From Lentilactobacillus sunkii DSM 19904 (GTDB lineage: Bacteria > Bacillota > Bacilli > Lactobacillales > Lactobacillaceae), in contig NZ_AZEA01000001.1 of the NCBI RefSeq assembly GCF_001435575.1, forward strand, positions 341,055 to 405,054: a DNA stretch of 64,000 bases, written 5' to 3'. A program made the translations under genes and the position numbers. The notes under the pieces were generated by a model. It made no database searches. It was not told the origin of the DNA and worked only from the letters and a program-made list of their open reading frames with translations. Below, one piece after another: positions 1 to 9,421 of this stretch. The stretch's first letter is position 1; the number at the start of each line of letters is the position of its first letter.

Positions 1-314
1 CCAATGTTTGAAAAGTCAATGCCACCTTCAGCCAACTTCAGCATATCCTCAACCGTTTCAGTAAGCAGAAGTGTATTGAACGAATCAAATCTCGAATCAA
101 AATATGCCCGGATCATCTTGTTGATTGTAACCACGTTTGCTTTAACACCAGGTGGTGCAACCTGTGTGATCAACGTTTTTCGTAAGGGATCCTTGGCCAC
201 TGAATCTGAGACCACCATAATCCGGTTGGGCTTGACTGCCCGAGTCCAAAATGTGGCAACCTGTCCATGCAATAACCGGCTGTCCACTCTTGCAAGGCGA
301 ATATCCATCGTCAT
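1..314 (-). CDS. PTS mannose/fructose/sorbose-family EIIB (3' end outside window)
   Basis: Cytoplasmic EIIB that takes phosphate from EIIA and passes it to a sugar entering through EIIC/EIID. Translation from the ATG at 314 reads MTMDIRLARVDSRLLHGQVA; His16 in the RLLHGQV motif is the expected phosphorylation site. About 104 residues are visible and the rest lies beyond the left edge (family length about 160). The ATG overlaps the stop of the upstream EIIA gene by 4 bp (ATGA), so the two are translationally coupled. EIIC and EIID would be expected further left. The sugar cannot be told from these parts. Confidence 0.88.
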   Translation of the reverse strand, partial: MTMDIRLARVDSRLLHGQVATFWTRAVKPNRIMVVSDSVAKDPLRKTLITQVAPPGVKANVVTINKMIRAYFDSRFDSFNTLLLTETVEDMLKLAEGGIDFSNI

Positions 315-736
315 AACAAATCATCTCCCAAATCGTCATCATCTGTCGGAATCGTAAATTGACGAATTGAATCGTCTGAAATTTCATTTACTTTCTTGAC
401 CAGCTCAGTCAAAGTTGAATTTCTGGCCATGTACGCTTCAAGTAAGATTGGCAGATTGACACCGGCAATCAGAGCGGTCTCTTTAGGATTCTCGGCTGCA
501 ATCTGGGCAGCCGCATTAAATGGCGACCCACCCCATAAATCGGCAAGAATCAGCATTGGAACGTCTTTGGGGAATTTGGCAATCTGTGTATCCAGCTTTG
601 CTTTAAGTGAATCTACGCCGTCGTTAGGGGCCAATGATACCCAAGAGACATTTTCCTGCTTCCCGGCAATCATTTCTGCTGTCTGAATTAAGCTTTTTGC
701 AAAGTCACCGTGACTCACAACCAGAATTGAAATCAT
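311..736 (-). CDS. PTS mannose/fructose/sorbose-family EIIA
   Basis: Small cytoplasmic EIIA of the mannose PTS family, 141 residues, the normal length for a free-standing domain. It accepts phosphate from HPr on His9 (MISILVVSHGDF) and hands it to the EIIB encoded next. The later segment LILADLWGGSPFNAAAQIA is typical of the family, where the WGGSPFN loop lines the active site. A purine-rich ribosome site precedes the ATG at 736. It is the first visible gene of an operon running off the left edge. Substrate is unknown. Confidence 0.92.
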   Translation of the reverse strand: MISILVVSHGDFAKSLIQTAEMIAGKQENVSWVSLAPNDGVDSLKAKLDTQIAKFPKDVPMLILADLWGGSPFNAAAQIAAENPKETALIAGVNLPILLEAYMARNSTLTELVKKVNEISDDSIRQFTIPTDDDDLGDDLL

Positions 737-819
737 ACTTTCACCTATTTTCTTAAATATTGTGTCGTCTGTTTACTCCAAATATATCACAAAAGATGAT
801 TTGAGTTAGCCTCAATTAC

Positions 820-1446
820 TTACTTGTCAGTCAGTAATTTCAATAAATCTGCCGGTGTTTCAAGAAAATAATCCGTATCTTTAAAATCGGCTGATTTCTC
901 AGTTCGCCACCCAGCCAACGCAAATTTGACTTTTGCGGCATGCGCAGCTTGAAGATCGTATTTGGTATCACCAATGTACACCGTCTTCTTAGGATCGGCG
1001 CTTAATTTCTCAATTCCCTTCAAAATCATATCAGGAGCAGGCTTGCCGTGTTTGACTTCCGTTGAAAACACAAATTCGTCAAAATACTTATCCAACCCAA
1101 ACTTAATGACATCACGTTGAAATTCCGCTTCAACCTTGGATGTCGCGATTGCTGTTTTAACACTTTTATCTTCATGAAGTTTTCTGACAACATCTTCGAT
1201 GCCATCGTAAACGTGGGCATACTGGGTATAATCCTTAATTTTCGCAAACCATTTGTGTTGAATATCAACCGGATCTTTGACACCCAAGATTCTAACCGTA
1301 TCCATTGAAGTGATCCCAAACAGTTTTTCAACGTCTGCATATGAGAAATCATAACCATTTTCGAGTAACGTTTGATGTAACGGCAACATATACATTTTTT
1401 CCGTATCAATCAGCGTTCCGTCGACATCAAAAATAAAATCATTCAT
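820..1446 (-). CDS. HAD-superfamily phosphatase, beta-phosphoglucomutase-like
   Basis: Predicted cytoplasmic haloacid-dehalogenase hydrolase, 208 residues. Motif I is FDVDGTL with nucleophile Asp7 and Asp9; a helical cap follows; a KHGKPAPD lysine motif and YIGDTKYDLQAA (motif IV) complete the site. An upstream in-frame ATG at 1476 would add ten residues, but the ATG at 1446 has the better ribosome site (GGGGTGCAGGA) and puts motif I at the usual position. Members dephosphorylate sugar phosphates, nucleotides or phosphoglycolate; the sequence does not choose among these. It is followed on the same strand by the EIIA gene, with about 80 bp between. Confidence 0.85.
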   Translation of the reverse strand: MNDFIFDVDGTLIDTEKMYMLPLHQTLLENGYDFSYADVEKLFGITSMDTVRILGVKDPVDIQHKWFAKIKDYTQYAHVYDGIEDVVRKLHEDKSVKTAIATSKVEAEFQRDVIKFGLDKYFDEFVFSTEVKHGKPAPDMILKGIEKLSADPKKTVYIGDTKYDLQAAHAAKVKFALAGWRTEKSADFKDTDYFLETPADLLKLLTDK

Positions 1447-1498
1447 TCCTGCACCCCAATTATTTTTTATTTGCAAAAAACATCACATGTTACACAAT

Positions 1499-1542
1499 AA
1501 AAAAGTCCGAATCACTATTTAGATGATAGTGATTCGAACTTT
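1499..1542 (-). terminator. Rho-independent terminator after tRNA-Leu
   Basis: An inverted repeat of about 16 bp (AAGTTCGAATCACTAT with its partner) is followed on the minus strand by a run of T. It lies 6 bp beyond the 3' end of tRNA-Leu and would end that transcript. Confidence 0.85.
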
Positions 1543-1547
1543 AACCA

Positions 1548-1633
1548 TGCGGCCAAGAAGATTCGAACTTCCACCGGGATAATTCCCGACAAGATCCTTA
1601 ATCTTGCGCGTCTGCCAATTCCGCCATGGCCGC
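1548..1633 (-). tRNA. tRNA-Leu(AAG)
   Basis: An 86-nt class II tRNA. The acceptor stem GCGGCCA pairs with TGGCCGC and the discriminator is A. The anticodon stem CAAGA/TCTTG encloses the loop TTAAGGA, giving anticodon AAG (Leu, CUU codons). A long variable arm (GTCGGG...CCCGG region) and the T-arm TTCGAAT fit leucine. CCA is not encoded. Confidence 0.93.
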
Positions 1634-1689
1634 ATCAACAATTAAAAATTATAGCAGAAATTTAGGCAATTGACAAATGATTTTTGAAA

Positions 1690-2568
1690 TTATTCTCCGC
1701 GAACTGTGGCGCCTTCAGTATCAATCTGAAGTAACCGCAGACTACCATTCAAATTTTGTTGTTCCAATTCAATCCGAAGCTGTGTTAAGACCGGTTTTTC
1801 ACCCAAAGTGGCAACTGTTGGACCGGCACCGCTCAAATATGTGCCAAAAATACCGAGCTTATGAGCGGTCGATCTGATTTGATCAATTTCTGGGACCAAT
1901 TCTTTGCGGTAGGGTTCATGCAATTGATCATTTTCAATAAGTGATACAGCCTGGTCCCATTTGCCTTGAGCAACGAGCCCAACAAATACGTTCTCTTTGC
2001 TGCTTGCATGAACGGCCAAATCATAATCGATTTGTTTCGGCAACTTCTTTCGGCTTTCCACTTCGCTGACACCATCTGGTCTAATGTACATCAATGCCGA
2101 AATCTCCGGAACCGGAAGAGCAGCTGAAGTAACCTTTTCACCATCAAAAGTGGAAATAACCATATTTCCCAATAATGCCGCTGCAACGCTTTCGGGATGG
2201 CCTTCAATTTGCGCACCAATATCTACTTGTTGATCGATGGTAAGCCCAAGGTCACCCAATTTGTTTGCAATCTTAATTCCCGCCACAACCGCTGTTGTAC
2301 TGGAACCCAATCCATGAGCAATTGGAACGTCGGAAATGACAGTCAGCTGATGAGGGTGAATATCCGGATTGACTTTCAAGATCGTTTGGACAATCAAATT
2401 ATGCTCATCAGTTGGAATGTCATTGCCCAATGCATGGTTAACCTTCCACTCATCAGTTTTTTCTTCAACGATAACCGTAAAATAAAGTTGCAGTGCCAAT
2501 CCAACCGAGTCAACACCAGAACCTAAGTTGGTGGTTGTTGCCGGTACTCTGATAATAATTTTTGCCAT
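1690..2568 (-). CDS. thrB: Homoserine kinase
   Basis: GHMP-family kinase of 292 residues that phosphorylates L-homoserine to O-phosphohomoserine in threonine synthesis. The N-terminus RVPATTTNLGSGVDSVGLAL is the family entry motif, the ATP loop PIAHGLGSSTTAVVAG lies at about 82-97, and the C-terminal GHMP motif GTYLSGAGPTVATL is near residues 237-250. The ATG at 2568 has a good AAAGGAG site. It starts 14 bp after the SprT gene on the same strand, so the two are probably co-transcribed. No thrC or hom is in view. Confidence 0.93.
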   Translation of the reverse strand: MAKIIIRVPATTTNLGSGVDSVGLALQLYFTVIVEEKTDEWKVNHALGNDIPTDEHNLIVQTILKVNPDIHPHQLTVISDVPIAHGLGSSTTAVVAGIKIANKLGDLGLTIDQQVDIGAQIEGHPESVAAALLGNMVISTFDGEKVTSAALPVPEISALMYIRPDGVSEVESRKKLPKQIDYDLAVHASSKENVFVGLVAQGKWDQAVSLIENDQLHEPYRKELVPEIDQIRSTAHKLGIFGTYLSGAGPTVATLGEKPVLTQLRIELEQQNLNGSLRLLQIDTEGATVRGE

Positions 2569-2582
2569 GTGGAATCTCCTTT

Positions 2583-3050
2583 CTATGCACCCTGCTGCTG
2601 AACTTCTTTTATCAGATGAAGCTTACCATGACATCGGCCACAGACAAACTTCGCCAAATTAATCTTTCGTATTCTATGATACTCCAAGCCACAGTGTTCA
2701 CAGCGATAAATATATTTAATTTGAGAGGTGCGATTTTGAGTCCTGGGAGCATATCGAGACCCACCCACTGCTCTTAAAAGCTGCTTGAACTGCCTAGTGT
2801 TGTGTTTTGCGGAATAACCTGCCAAATGCAGATGGTAATGACACAACTCATGCTTAATAATGCCAATCAAAACTTCATGGGTGTTTCCATCATCCATTCG
2901 AGGATTGATATCAATATTGTGATCATTGAGATGATACCGGCCACCCGTTGTTTTCAGACGACCATTAAAGTATGCCCGGTGATTAAACGGCTTGGCAAAA
3001 TATTTAATTGAAATGTTTTCGACCAGCTGCTGTAATTCTTCGTTAGTCAT
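2583..3050 (-). CDS. SprT-like zinc metalloprotease-family protein
   Basis: A 155-residue SprT-family protein. The zinc-binding helix HELCHYH is at residues 67-73, and the C-terminal part has two CxxC pairs (CEHC and CGRC) forming a zinc ribbon. Length and architecture match the bacterial SprT-like (YdcK) group. Eukaryotic SPRTN relatives cut DNA-protein crosslinks, but a role in lactobacilli is not established. It starts 15 bp after the tex stop and ends 14 bp before thrB, consistent with one operon. Confidence 0.9.
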   Translation of the reverse strand: MTNEELQQLVENISIKYFAKPFNHRAYFNGRLKTTGGRYHLNDHNIDINPRMDDGNTHEVLIGIIKHELCHYHLHLAGYSAKHNTRQFKQLLRAVGGSRYAPRTQNRTSQIKYIYRCEHCGLEYHRIRKINLAKFVCGRCHGKLHLIKEVQQQGA

Positions 3051-3065
3051 TGATTAATTGTCCAC

Positions 3066-5234
3066 CTAACCTTCAGGATCGACCATGCTCAACTGAATTC
3101 GATGCCGATCGAGGTCAACGGATTCAATCCAAACTGTCACAACATCGCCAACGGAAGCCACCTTGCTTGGATCTTTAACAAAGGTTCGGCTCATCTTAGA
3201 AATATGAACCAAACCATCCTGCTTAACGCCGATATCAACAAAGACACCAAAGTCGACGACGTTACGAACCGTTCCTTGAAGTTTCATCCCCGGCTTCAAA
3301 TCTTCCATTGTCAAAACATCTTTTCGCAACAACGGTGCCGGCATTTCATCACGGAGGTCGCGACCAGGCGTTTCTACGCCTTTAACGATATCTTTCAAGG
3401 TTTCAACACCAACCCCAACTGCTTGAGCTTCCTGATCCAAATTTAAATTACTCAATGCATCAGAAACGGCAGGCTGCCCAAGCTGAGCAATATCAAGACC
3501 GTGATTCTTCATCAGCTTCTTAGCTGCCAGATAACTTTCGGGATGGATATCGGTATTATCAAGCGGGTTTTTTCCGCCGATGATCCGCAAAAATCCGACT
3601 GATTGTTCAAATGCTTTCGGCCCTAATCTGGGAACTTTTTTGAGACCGGAACGATCGCTGAATTCGCCGGATTCATTCCGAAACTTCACAATATTTTTCG
3701 CAGTTGTTTTGGTTAATCCCGAAATATGAACCAGCAAGTCCGGACTGGCGGTATTGAGGTTGACACCCACACGATTAACCGCCGTTTCAACAACTGTGTC
3801 TAACTGCTCACCCAACTGCTTTTGAGGGACATCGTGCTGATATTGGCCGACTCCGATCGCCTGGGGATCGATTTTAACCAATTCAGCCAACGGGTCCTGA
3901 ATTCTTCGGGCAATGCTGACAGCTGACCGCTGCTCGACACTAAAGTCCGGGAACTCATCTCTGGCAACTTGACTGGCAGAATAAACTGAAGCGCCGGCCT
4001 CATTGACAATGACGTAATAAATCGGCGTTTTGATCTCTTTGATTGCATCGGCCACAAACTGTTCGGATTCACGACTGGCCGTTCCGTTTCCGATGGCAAT
4101 CATCTCAACGTGATTTTTGTTGATAAAATCGATGAACAGACCTTTAGCCGCTTTTCGTTTAGCTTCACTGGCCGGCTTATGGGGATAAATCACCGTTTTA
4201 TCCAGGTACTTCCCGTTTTGGTCCACGACGGCCAGTTTACAGCCGGTCCGGTATGCCGGGTCAAAACCCATGACAATCTTTCCTTTTAACGGTGCCTGCA
4301 TTAACAAATTATATAAATTCTTACCAAAAATATCGATCGCATGATCAGCCGCAACTTCAGTCAGTTGCTTACGAATTTCACGTTCGATAGCGGGTCCAAT
4401 GAAGCGATGATAAGCGTCTTCGATGGCATCAGTTACCACATTGGCGGCAAATCCCTGGTGATTGGCCACGGTGTTAGCTTTTAAATGCCACATAATTGGC
4501 GCTTCATTGACGTCAATTTTAACATTTAGAATCTTTTCTTTCTCGCCACGGTTAATGGCCAGTGTTCTGAATGATGGGATTGATTTGATGGGCTGATTAA
4601 AATCATAATATTGCTGGTAAGTTCCCTCTTCATCGAGGTCCTTGCCGCCACGCTTAACTTTGACAACCAGTTGACCATATTGCTGAGTGTTGTTTCGAAC
4701 CCATTCACGGAAATCAGCTCGGTCACCGGCATCTTCTGCAATAATTTCATGAACTCCGGCCAAGACGGCTTCGGTATTAGGCAAATCTTTTTCAGGATCA
4801 ACATATTCAGGGACCTGTTGTTCCAAATCACCCGCAAATGCCATTGCAGCCTTTGCTAATGGTTCAAGCCCGTTTTCCTTGGCAATGGTAGCTTTGGTGC
4901 GGCGCTTCTGTTTATATGGCAGATAAAGGTCTTCCACCTGCTGAAGAACAGGTGCCTGCTCGATTTTCTTTTTGAGTTCGGGAGTGAGTTCCTGCTGCTC
5001 ATCAATGATCTTAATAACTTCCTGCTTCCGTTTATCCAAAGTTTGGATCCGGTGGGCAGCATCTTGAATATCTCTTATTTCAACTTCATCAAGATTGGAA
5101 GTGCGTTCTTTTCGATACCGGGCAATGAAGGGAACAGTGTCTCCTTCATCAAGCATCTTTAAGGTTTCGACAATTTGTTTCTCTCTTATGTGTGGTAAAT
5201 CATGTTGTATTTTATGTGCAAGTGTTTCGTTCAT
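3066..5234 (-). CDS. tex: Tex family RNA-binding transcription accessory protein
   Basis: Predicted 722-residue Tex protein, a nucleic-acid-binding factor linked to transcription and expression of selected genes. In order it shows the N-terminal helical region with FIARYRKERT, a YqgF-like RNase H fold (VMGFDPAYRTGCKLAVVD), helix-hairpin-helix motifs (NTASPDLLVHISGL) and a C-terminal S1 domain (GVFVDIGVKQDGLVHISKMS). The open frame extends 63 codons upstream to 5423, but that stretch overlaps the YdeI gene and looks unlike Tex. The ATG at 5234 has a strong GAGGTGG site and gives the family N-terminus MNETLAHKIQ. Confidence 0.93.
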   Translation of the reverse strand: MNETLAHKIQHDLPHIREKQIVETLKMLDEGDTVPFIARYRKERTSNLDEVEIRDIQDAAHRIQTLDKRKQEVIKIIDEQQELTPELKKKIEQAPVLQQVEDLYLPYKQKRRTKATIAKENGLEPLAKAAMAFAGDLEQQVPEYVDPEKDLPNTEAVLAGVHEIIAEDAGDRADFREWVRNNTQQYGQLVVKVKRGGKDLDEEGTYQQYYDFNQPIKSIPSFRTLAINRGEKEKILNVKIDVNEAPIMWHLKANTVANHQGFAANVVTDAIEDAYHRFIGPAIEREIRKQLTEVAADHAIDIFGKNLYNLLMQAPLKGKIVMGFDPAYRTGCKLAVVDQNGKYLDKTVIYPHKPASEAKRKAAKGLFIDFINKNHVEMIAIGNGTASRESEQFVADAIKEIKTPIYYVIVNEAGASVYSASQVARDEFPDFSVEQRSAVSIARRIQDPLAELVKIDPQAIGVGQYQHDVPQKQLGEQLDTVVETAVNRVGVNLNTASPDLLVHISGLTKTTAKNIVKFRNESGEFSDRSGLKKVPRLGPKAFEQSVGFLRIIGGKNPLDNTDIHPESYLAAKKLMKNHGLDIAQLGQPAVSDALSNLNLDQEAQAVGVGVETLKDIVKGVETPGRDLRDEMPAPLLRKDVLTMEDLKPGMKLQGTVRNVVDFGVFVDIGVKQDGLVHISKMSRTFVKDPSKVASVGDVVTVWIESVDLDRHRIQLSMVDPEG

Positions 5235-5404
5235 TTCTTCCACCTCATCAATAGTGTCAGGTTTAATTATAGCAGAATGAGACGACCAAGGGGTGATGCG
5301 ATTATGAAGGAATCTTTGAAAGTAAATTGAATAAAACTTTGTGACAGCAAAGAAATAGACTGCCAGAAACGGATGCTTCTTAAGCAGACTATTGGTGTAT
5401 CTCC

Positions 5405-6019
5405 TCATTGTTGGTCGGGCCAAATGCTCACATAAATATTTTTCAAGCGGCCATTATCATCCCAGTGGCCAATCATTTTATGGTCACGGCAGGCATTTGC
5501 AAACTTTGTCATCCTTGATCTGAACAGCTTTGGCTGATTACTTTTGATTTGAATCGTGTCAATCCGGACGCGTTGATAAAGAGGTGGACAACTACAAAAA
5601 TATTGCCAGGCACCGGGTCGACGTTTTAAAGCCCGTTTGATCCGTTGATCAATTTTAAAATTGTTTGGATCCATATCCGGTAATTTTGATTTACCAGCTG
5701 TCGTCATCCGGCCCAAATGCGCCATGCGAATACATCTTGCCTTATTCAACTCAGACCAGGCACTTCCCGCTTTTCTGGGAACAAACCTTTGGACAGCTGG
5801 TTTTCCCGGAACAATCACTTTATAAGTACTGTCGATCCATCCAAAACACATTGCTTCTTCCACTGCATCAACATACCAAAAATGATCATGATCTTTGGGA
5901 ATCCCACGTTTCACGCTCACCCAGCATTCGCTTGCATGACGGTGATTCTTGGCAAGCCATTTTCGAAAGTCTGCTCGATTGGTCACTGTCAATAAATTTT
6001 GTGGATTTTCAATACTCAT
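5405..6019 (-). CDS. YdeI/OmpD-associated family protein
   Basis: A 204-residue protein of the YdeI family. The N-terminal block with ECWVSVKRG and AMCFGWIDSTYK, followed by RFVPRKAGSAWSELNKAR, is the diagnostic core. The C-terminal third (PPLYQRVRIDTIQIKS) is less conserved. Some members are described as protective against cationic peptides, but the biochemical function is unclear. The start at 6019 has a GGGGAC site. A strong hairpin lies just upstream. Confidence 0.82.
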   Translation of the reverse strand: MSIENPQNLLTVTNRADFRKWLAKNHRHASECWVSVKRGIPKDHDHFWYVDAVEEAMCFGWIDSTYKVIVPGKPAVQRFVPRKAGSAWSELNKARCIRMAHLGRMTTAGKSKLPDMDPNNFKIDQRIKRALKRRPGAWQYFCSCPPLYQRVRIDTIQIKSNQPKLFRSRMTKFANACRDHKMIGHWDDNGRLKNIYVSIWPDQQ

Positions 6020-6091
6020 TTGTTAAATGTCCCCTTCACGGCTTCCCAGACTAGTGAAATGTAAACCTTGTTTTTACATAGATAAGATTAC

Positions 6092-6147
6092 ATCAAAAAT
6101 AAGACTGTTGGCAAAATGGTTGTTTTGTCCGCAGTCTTATTTTTGAT
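6092..6147. terminator. Long hairpin, probable bidirectional terminator
   Basis: The arm ATCAAAAATAAGACTG at 6092 is matched by its exact reverse complement ending at 6147, with an AT-rich loop. A/T runs at both ends allow termination in either direction. It lies between the YdeI gene and the 6291 gene. Confidence 0.7.
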
Positions 6148-6184
6148 GGGTTTGTGCTTCTATTTTACCTAGCCAAAACGTGTT

Positions 6185-6280
6185 CCCCGGGGCAATAACC
6201 TGCACCTAAGCTGACTTTTGGCAAAATCAACCTCGATTTTACCAAAAGTCAGCTTAGGCTCCGGTTATTAACCGCCCCGG
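6185..6280. repeat. Large imperfect inverted repeat with GC-rich ends
   Basis: About 96 bp folds on itself: outer CCCCGG arms, an inner GGTTATT/AATAACC pair, and a 15-17 bp core around CTAAGCTGACTTTTGG, with a short loop. It sits downstream of the 6291 gene and could act as its terminator. Size and symmetry also resemble a small intergenic repeat element. No ORF is present in 6020-6290. Confidence 0.6.
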
Positions 6281-6290
6281 CTCACACTTT

Positions 6291-6722
6291 CTAAATTTCT
6301 CCCATTATCCTCGTCGTCGTGCTTGATACCTTGGCGATGCTGTTTTCCTGGTCCTTTTCTGACTGGTTGAACTTGTCTGCGTCAACATTTGCTGCCTCGG
6401 CATCAATGCTGTCAGTCATTGCCTGGCAGGCGTTGGCATAGTCTTCATAATGGCGCACCAACAATTTGTGCTTTCCCAATAATTTTACCGGTACAGCTAC
6501 CTGTTGGAGCTTGTTGACATTATCCTTATATTTATCAGTTCCGGATTGAAAATGGTCCTTAATGCCCTTCAATTCATCGCTGGTTAAATCTGCAACTGAA
6601 TTATTATCAATCGCCTTTCGTAAAGTTTCATAATCATCGTTCAAATCTTCACCATTTTTTGAAGTGGCGTCAATGACGTCAGAAACGGTTCTTGCATATC
6701 GCTGCATATCTTGTGGTTTCAA
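6291..6722 (-). CDS. Hypothetical protein downstream of the riboswitch-controlled ATPase
   Basis: Not recognised. About 143 residues, helical, charged and soluble, without membrane segments or a signal peptide. An ATG at 6737 is in frame, but it overlaps the ribosome site itself. GGAGG at 6731-6735 is spaced 8 nt before a TTG at 6722, which I take as the start (MKPQDMQRYARTVS). The gene begins 21 bp after the P-type ATPase stop on the same strand, so it is probably in that operon and under the same riboswitch. Confidence 0.65.
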   Translation of the reverse strand: MKPQDMQRYARTVSDVIDATSKNGEDLNDDYETLRKAIDNNSVADLTSDELKGIKDHFQSGTDKYKDNVNKLQQVAVPVKLLGKHKLLVRHYEDYANACQAMTDSIDAEAANVDADKFNQSEKDQENSIAKVSSTTTRIMGEI

Positions 6723-6743
6723 AATATCAGCCTCCATTCATTT

Positions 6744-9407
6744 TTATTTATGTGAAACGTGTCTCTGGACATATTTTACTACTTCTGTGATCACAACGAT
6801 CATAAATCCACCAAAGACAACAACCAGCCACTGTGAAATAGTTAATTCTGTCACATGGAACATTGAGTTGAATCCTGGAATGACAATCGTCATGATCAAC
6901 AGAATTGCCGAACCCAACAATGCCCAGTTGAAAAATTTGTTTTTAAACATGCCGACTCTAAAGATCGATTCGTGAATGGTCTTTGAGTTAAATGCATGGA
7001 ACAACTGAATCAGCCCAAGAGTTGCATAGGCCATGGTCAAAGCATCGGCATGTGCCAAAGCATCTGATGCATGAACCGGATTGGTAATCGCAAATGCATA
7101 GACACTTAGGGTGATGACACCTTCGAAGAACCCTTGGTAAAGGATGTTACTCATAATTCCACCAGAGAGGAAGTTTGACGACCGCCCCCGTGGCTTACGT
7201 TTCATAATTCCGGGTTCAGCCGGTTCAACCCCCAGCGCAATCGCTGGGAAAGTATCAGTTACCAGGTTGATCCATAAAATTTGAACCGGTGCCAAAATCT
7301 GCCAACCCATCATCGTCATCACAAAGAGGGTCAAAACTTCACCCAAATTGGCAGAAAGCAGATATTGCAAAGATTTTTGAATATTGGCAAATACTTTTCG
7401 CCCGGCTTTAACCGCGGTAACGATCGTGGCAAAGTTATCGTCAGCCAAAACCATGTCTGAAGCTTCCTTGGAAACTTCGGTTCCGGTGATTCCCATTCCG
7501 ACACCAATATCGGCAGTTTTCAATGCAGGCGCGTCATTAACACCATCACCGGTCATGGCAACAACCTTGCCTTGCTTCTGCCAAGCCTTCACGATTCGAA
7601 CCTTGTGTTCGGGTGCTACTCGGGCATAAACGGAAATGTCGGCAACTTCTTTATTAAATTGATCATCGGACATCTCATCCAGTTGGGCCCCATTGATAAC
7701 CTTGCCCCCTGGATTGTCGCCATGGCCAAGGATTCCCAACCGTTTAGCAATTGCCTGAGCGGTATCTTGATGATCACCGGTAATCATAATTGATTTAATT
7801 CCGGCAGACTTAGCCTCGGCAACCGCTTGGGCGACTTCAGGCCGCTCAGGATCAATCATCCCGATTAAACCGACAAAAATCATATGATGCTCTTGGGCCT
7901 CTGAAGTCAAGTCAGTTGGGACTTCGTCAACTGAACGATAGGCGAAAGCCAGCACTCGCAACGCTTTGGTTGCCAAATCATGGTTGGTAGATGCAATTAG
8001 TTGTCTGTCAGTGTCGGTAATGTCTCGAACCTGGTCACCATCTTGAATCTTGGTAACCCGCTGCATTAACTGGTCGGGAGCGCCTTTCATCGTCATCAAA
8101 ATATTACCATCATCCATTTGATTAAAGGTCGACATCAATTTTCGTTCCGAGTCGAAAGGAATTTCCGCCAAACGTTGATGCTCGTTGACAAACTGTTGAA
8201 CCGGCTGATCTTTATTTAAGTAAAAGGAAACCAGGGCCGTTTCTGTCGGATCCCCTGCCAGTTCATTTTCCTGGTACTTGGTATCATTATTCAAGACCAT
8301 GATTTGAGCCAACCGATCTTTCAGTGATAAGTCAGCATCGGCAGAATCCTGAAGCTTTTCGTTTAAGAAGACTTTTTCAACGGTCATTTTATTTTGGGTC
8401 AGGGTTCCAGTTTTATCCGAAGCAATCACATCAGTACTTCCAAGGGTTTCAACCGCTGGCAGCTTTCTAATCAAAGCCCGGTGTCTGGCCATTTGTTGGG
8501 TTCCAAGCGCCAATGTAACTGTCACAATTGCGGGTAATCCTTCAGGAATCGCAGCCACAGCCAGTGAAATGGCAGTCAACAGCATGTTAATCAGAGACTC
8601 CTGGCCACGCCACATCCCAACAGCAAACACAATCACGGCAATCACAAGGATCAGCACCGTCAGCATTTTACCCAGTGACTTCAAGTTTTCTTGAAGCGGG
8701 GTTGTGGTTTCTTCAGTAGTGTTAAGCATGTGGGCAATTTTACCGACTTCTGTGTTCATTCCAGTTCCAATCACCACGCCGGTTGCTCGGCCGGAAGTGA
8801 CATTACTGTTCATGAAACCAAGATTTTTACGATCTCCTAAAGGTAAATCATGCTCAACAATTGGATCGACCTGCTTGTCAACGGGCACAGATTCCCCTGT
8901 CAGAGCTGCCTCTTCAATCTTAAGGGAATTGGCCTCAGTCAATCGAATATCGGCTGGAACGACATCTCCTGCCTCCAAAAGGACAATGTCGCCAGGAACA
9001 ATCTCTTCACTTTTAACTGATTTTGATTGATTGTTTCTGAGGACGGTTGCCATGGGAGCTGACATTTCTTTTAACGAATCAATTGCGTTTTCGGCTTTAG
9101 ATTCTTGAAAGACCCCAAAAACGGCATTTAAAATAACAACCGCCAAGATGATAATTGCATCGACAGTTTCACCGGTAAACCCGGCGATCAGCGCTGCAAC
9201 AATCAAAATAATGATCATCAAGTCTTTAAATTGGGCAATAAACTTCTCAATCAACGTTGTCCGCCGTTTTGAGGTTAGTTTGTTGGCACCAAATTGTTGG
9301 CGTCGATCGCTTACTTCCTGATCGGACAATCCTGTTGGATGAGACTTCATCTGGCTCATCACGTCATCGACCGTTCGTTGATAGAACATTTTTTTCTCCT
9401 GTGTCAT
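6744..9407 (-). CDS. P-type (P2A) cation-transporting ATPase, Ca2+/Mn2+ type
   Basis: An 887-residue integral membrane ATP-driven cation pump. It has an N-terminal cation ATPase domain, actuator motif TGES at 170-173, PEGLP in TM4 at about 288-292 (the Ca2+/Mn2+ signature, not the Na,K-ATPase one), phosphorylation site DKTGTLT at 331-337, hinge MTGDGVNDAPALK, and about ten membrane segments with a C-terminal cation ATPase domain. The family exports Ca2+ or Mn2+. The upstream yybP-ykoY riboswitch argues for Mn2+ efflux or Mn-dependent calcium export, as known for Lactococcus YoaB and a pneumococcal homologue. GGAGG precedes the ATG at 9407. Confidence 0.93.
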   Translation of the reverse strand: MTQEKKMFYQRTVDDVMSQMKSHPTGLSDQEVSDRRQQFGANKLTSKRRTTLIEKFIAQFKDLMIIILIVAALIAGFTGETVDAIIILAVVILNAVFGVFQESKAENAIDSLKEMSAPMATVLRNNQSKSVKSEEIVPGDIVLLEAGDVVPADIRLTEANSLKIEEAALTGESVPVDKQVDPIVEHDLPLGDRKNLGFMNSNVTSGRATGVVIGTGMNTEVGKIAHMLNTTEETTTPLQENLKSLGKMLTVLILVIAVIVFAVGMWRGQESLINMLLTAISLAVAAIPEGLPAIVTVTLALGTQQMARHRALIRKLPAVETLGSTDVIASDKTGTLTQNKMTVEKVFLNEKLQDSADADLSLKDRLAQIMVLNNDTKYQENELAGDPTETALVSFYLNKDQPVQQFVNEHQRLAEIPFDSERKLMSTFNQMDDGNILMTMKGAPDQLMQRVTKIQDGDQVRDITDTDRQLIASTNHDLATKALRVLAFAYRSVDEVPTDLTSEAQEHHMIFVGLIGMIDPERPEVAQAVAEAKSAGIKSIMITGDHQDTAQAIAKRLGILGHGDNPGGKVINGAQLDEMSDDQFNKEVADISVYARVAPEHKVRIVKAWQKQGKVVAMTGDGVNDAPALKTADIGVGMGITGTEVSKEASDMVLADDNFATIVTAVKAGRKVFANIQKSLQYLLSANLGEVLTLFVMTMMGWQILAPVQILWINLVTDTFPAIALGVEPAEPGIMKRKPRGRSSNFLSGGIMSNILYQGFFEGVITLSVYAFAITNPVHASDALAHADALTMAYATLGLIQLFHAFNSKTIHESIFRVGMFKNKFFNWALLGSAILLIMTIVIPGFNSMFHVTELTISQWLVVVFGGFMIVVITEVVKYVQRHVSHK

Positions 9408-9421
9408 TTACTTCCTCCTCT

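Noticed and set aside
5235..5423. 63-codon N-terminal extension of Tex
   Set aside because: It overlaps the YdeI gene, is unlike Tex, and the ATG at 5234 has the strong ribosome site.
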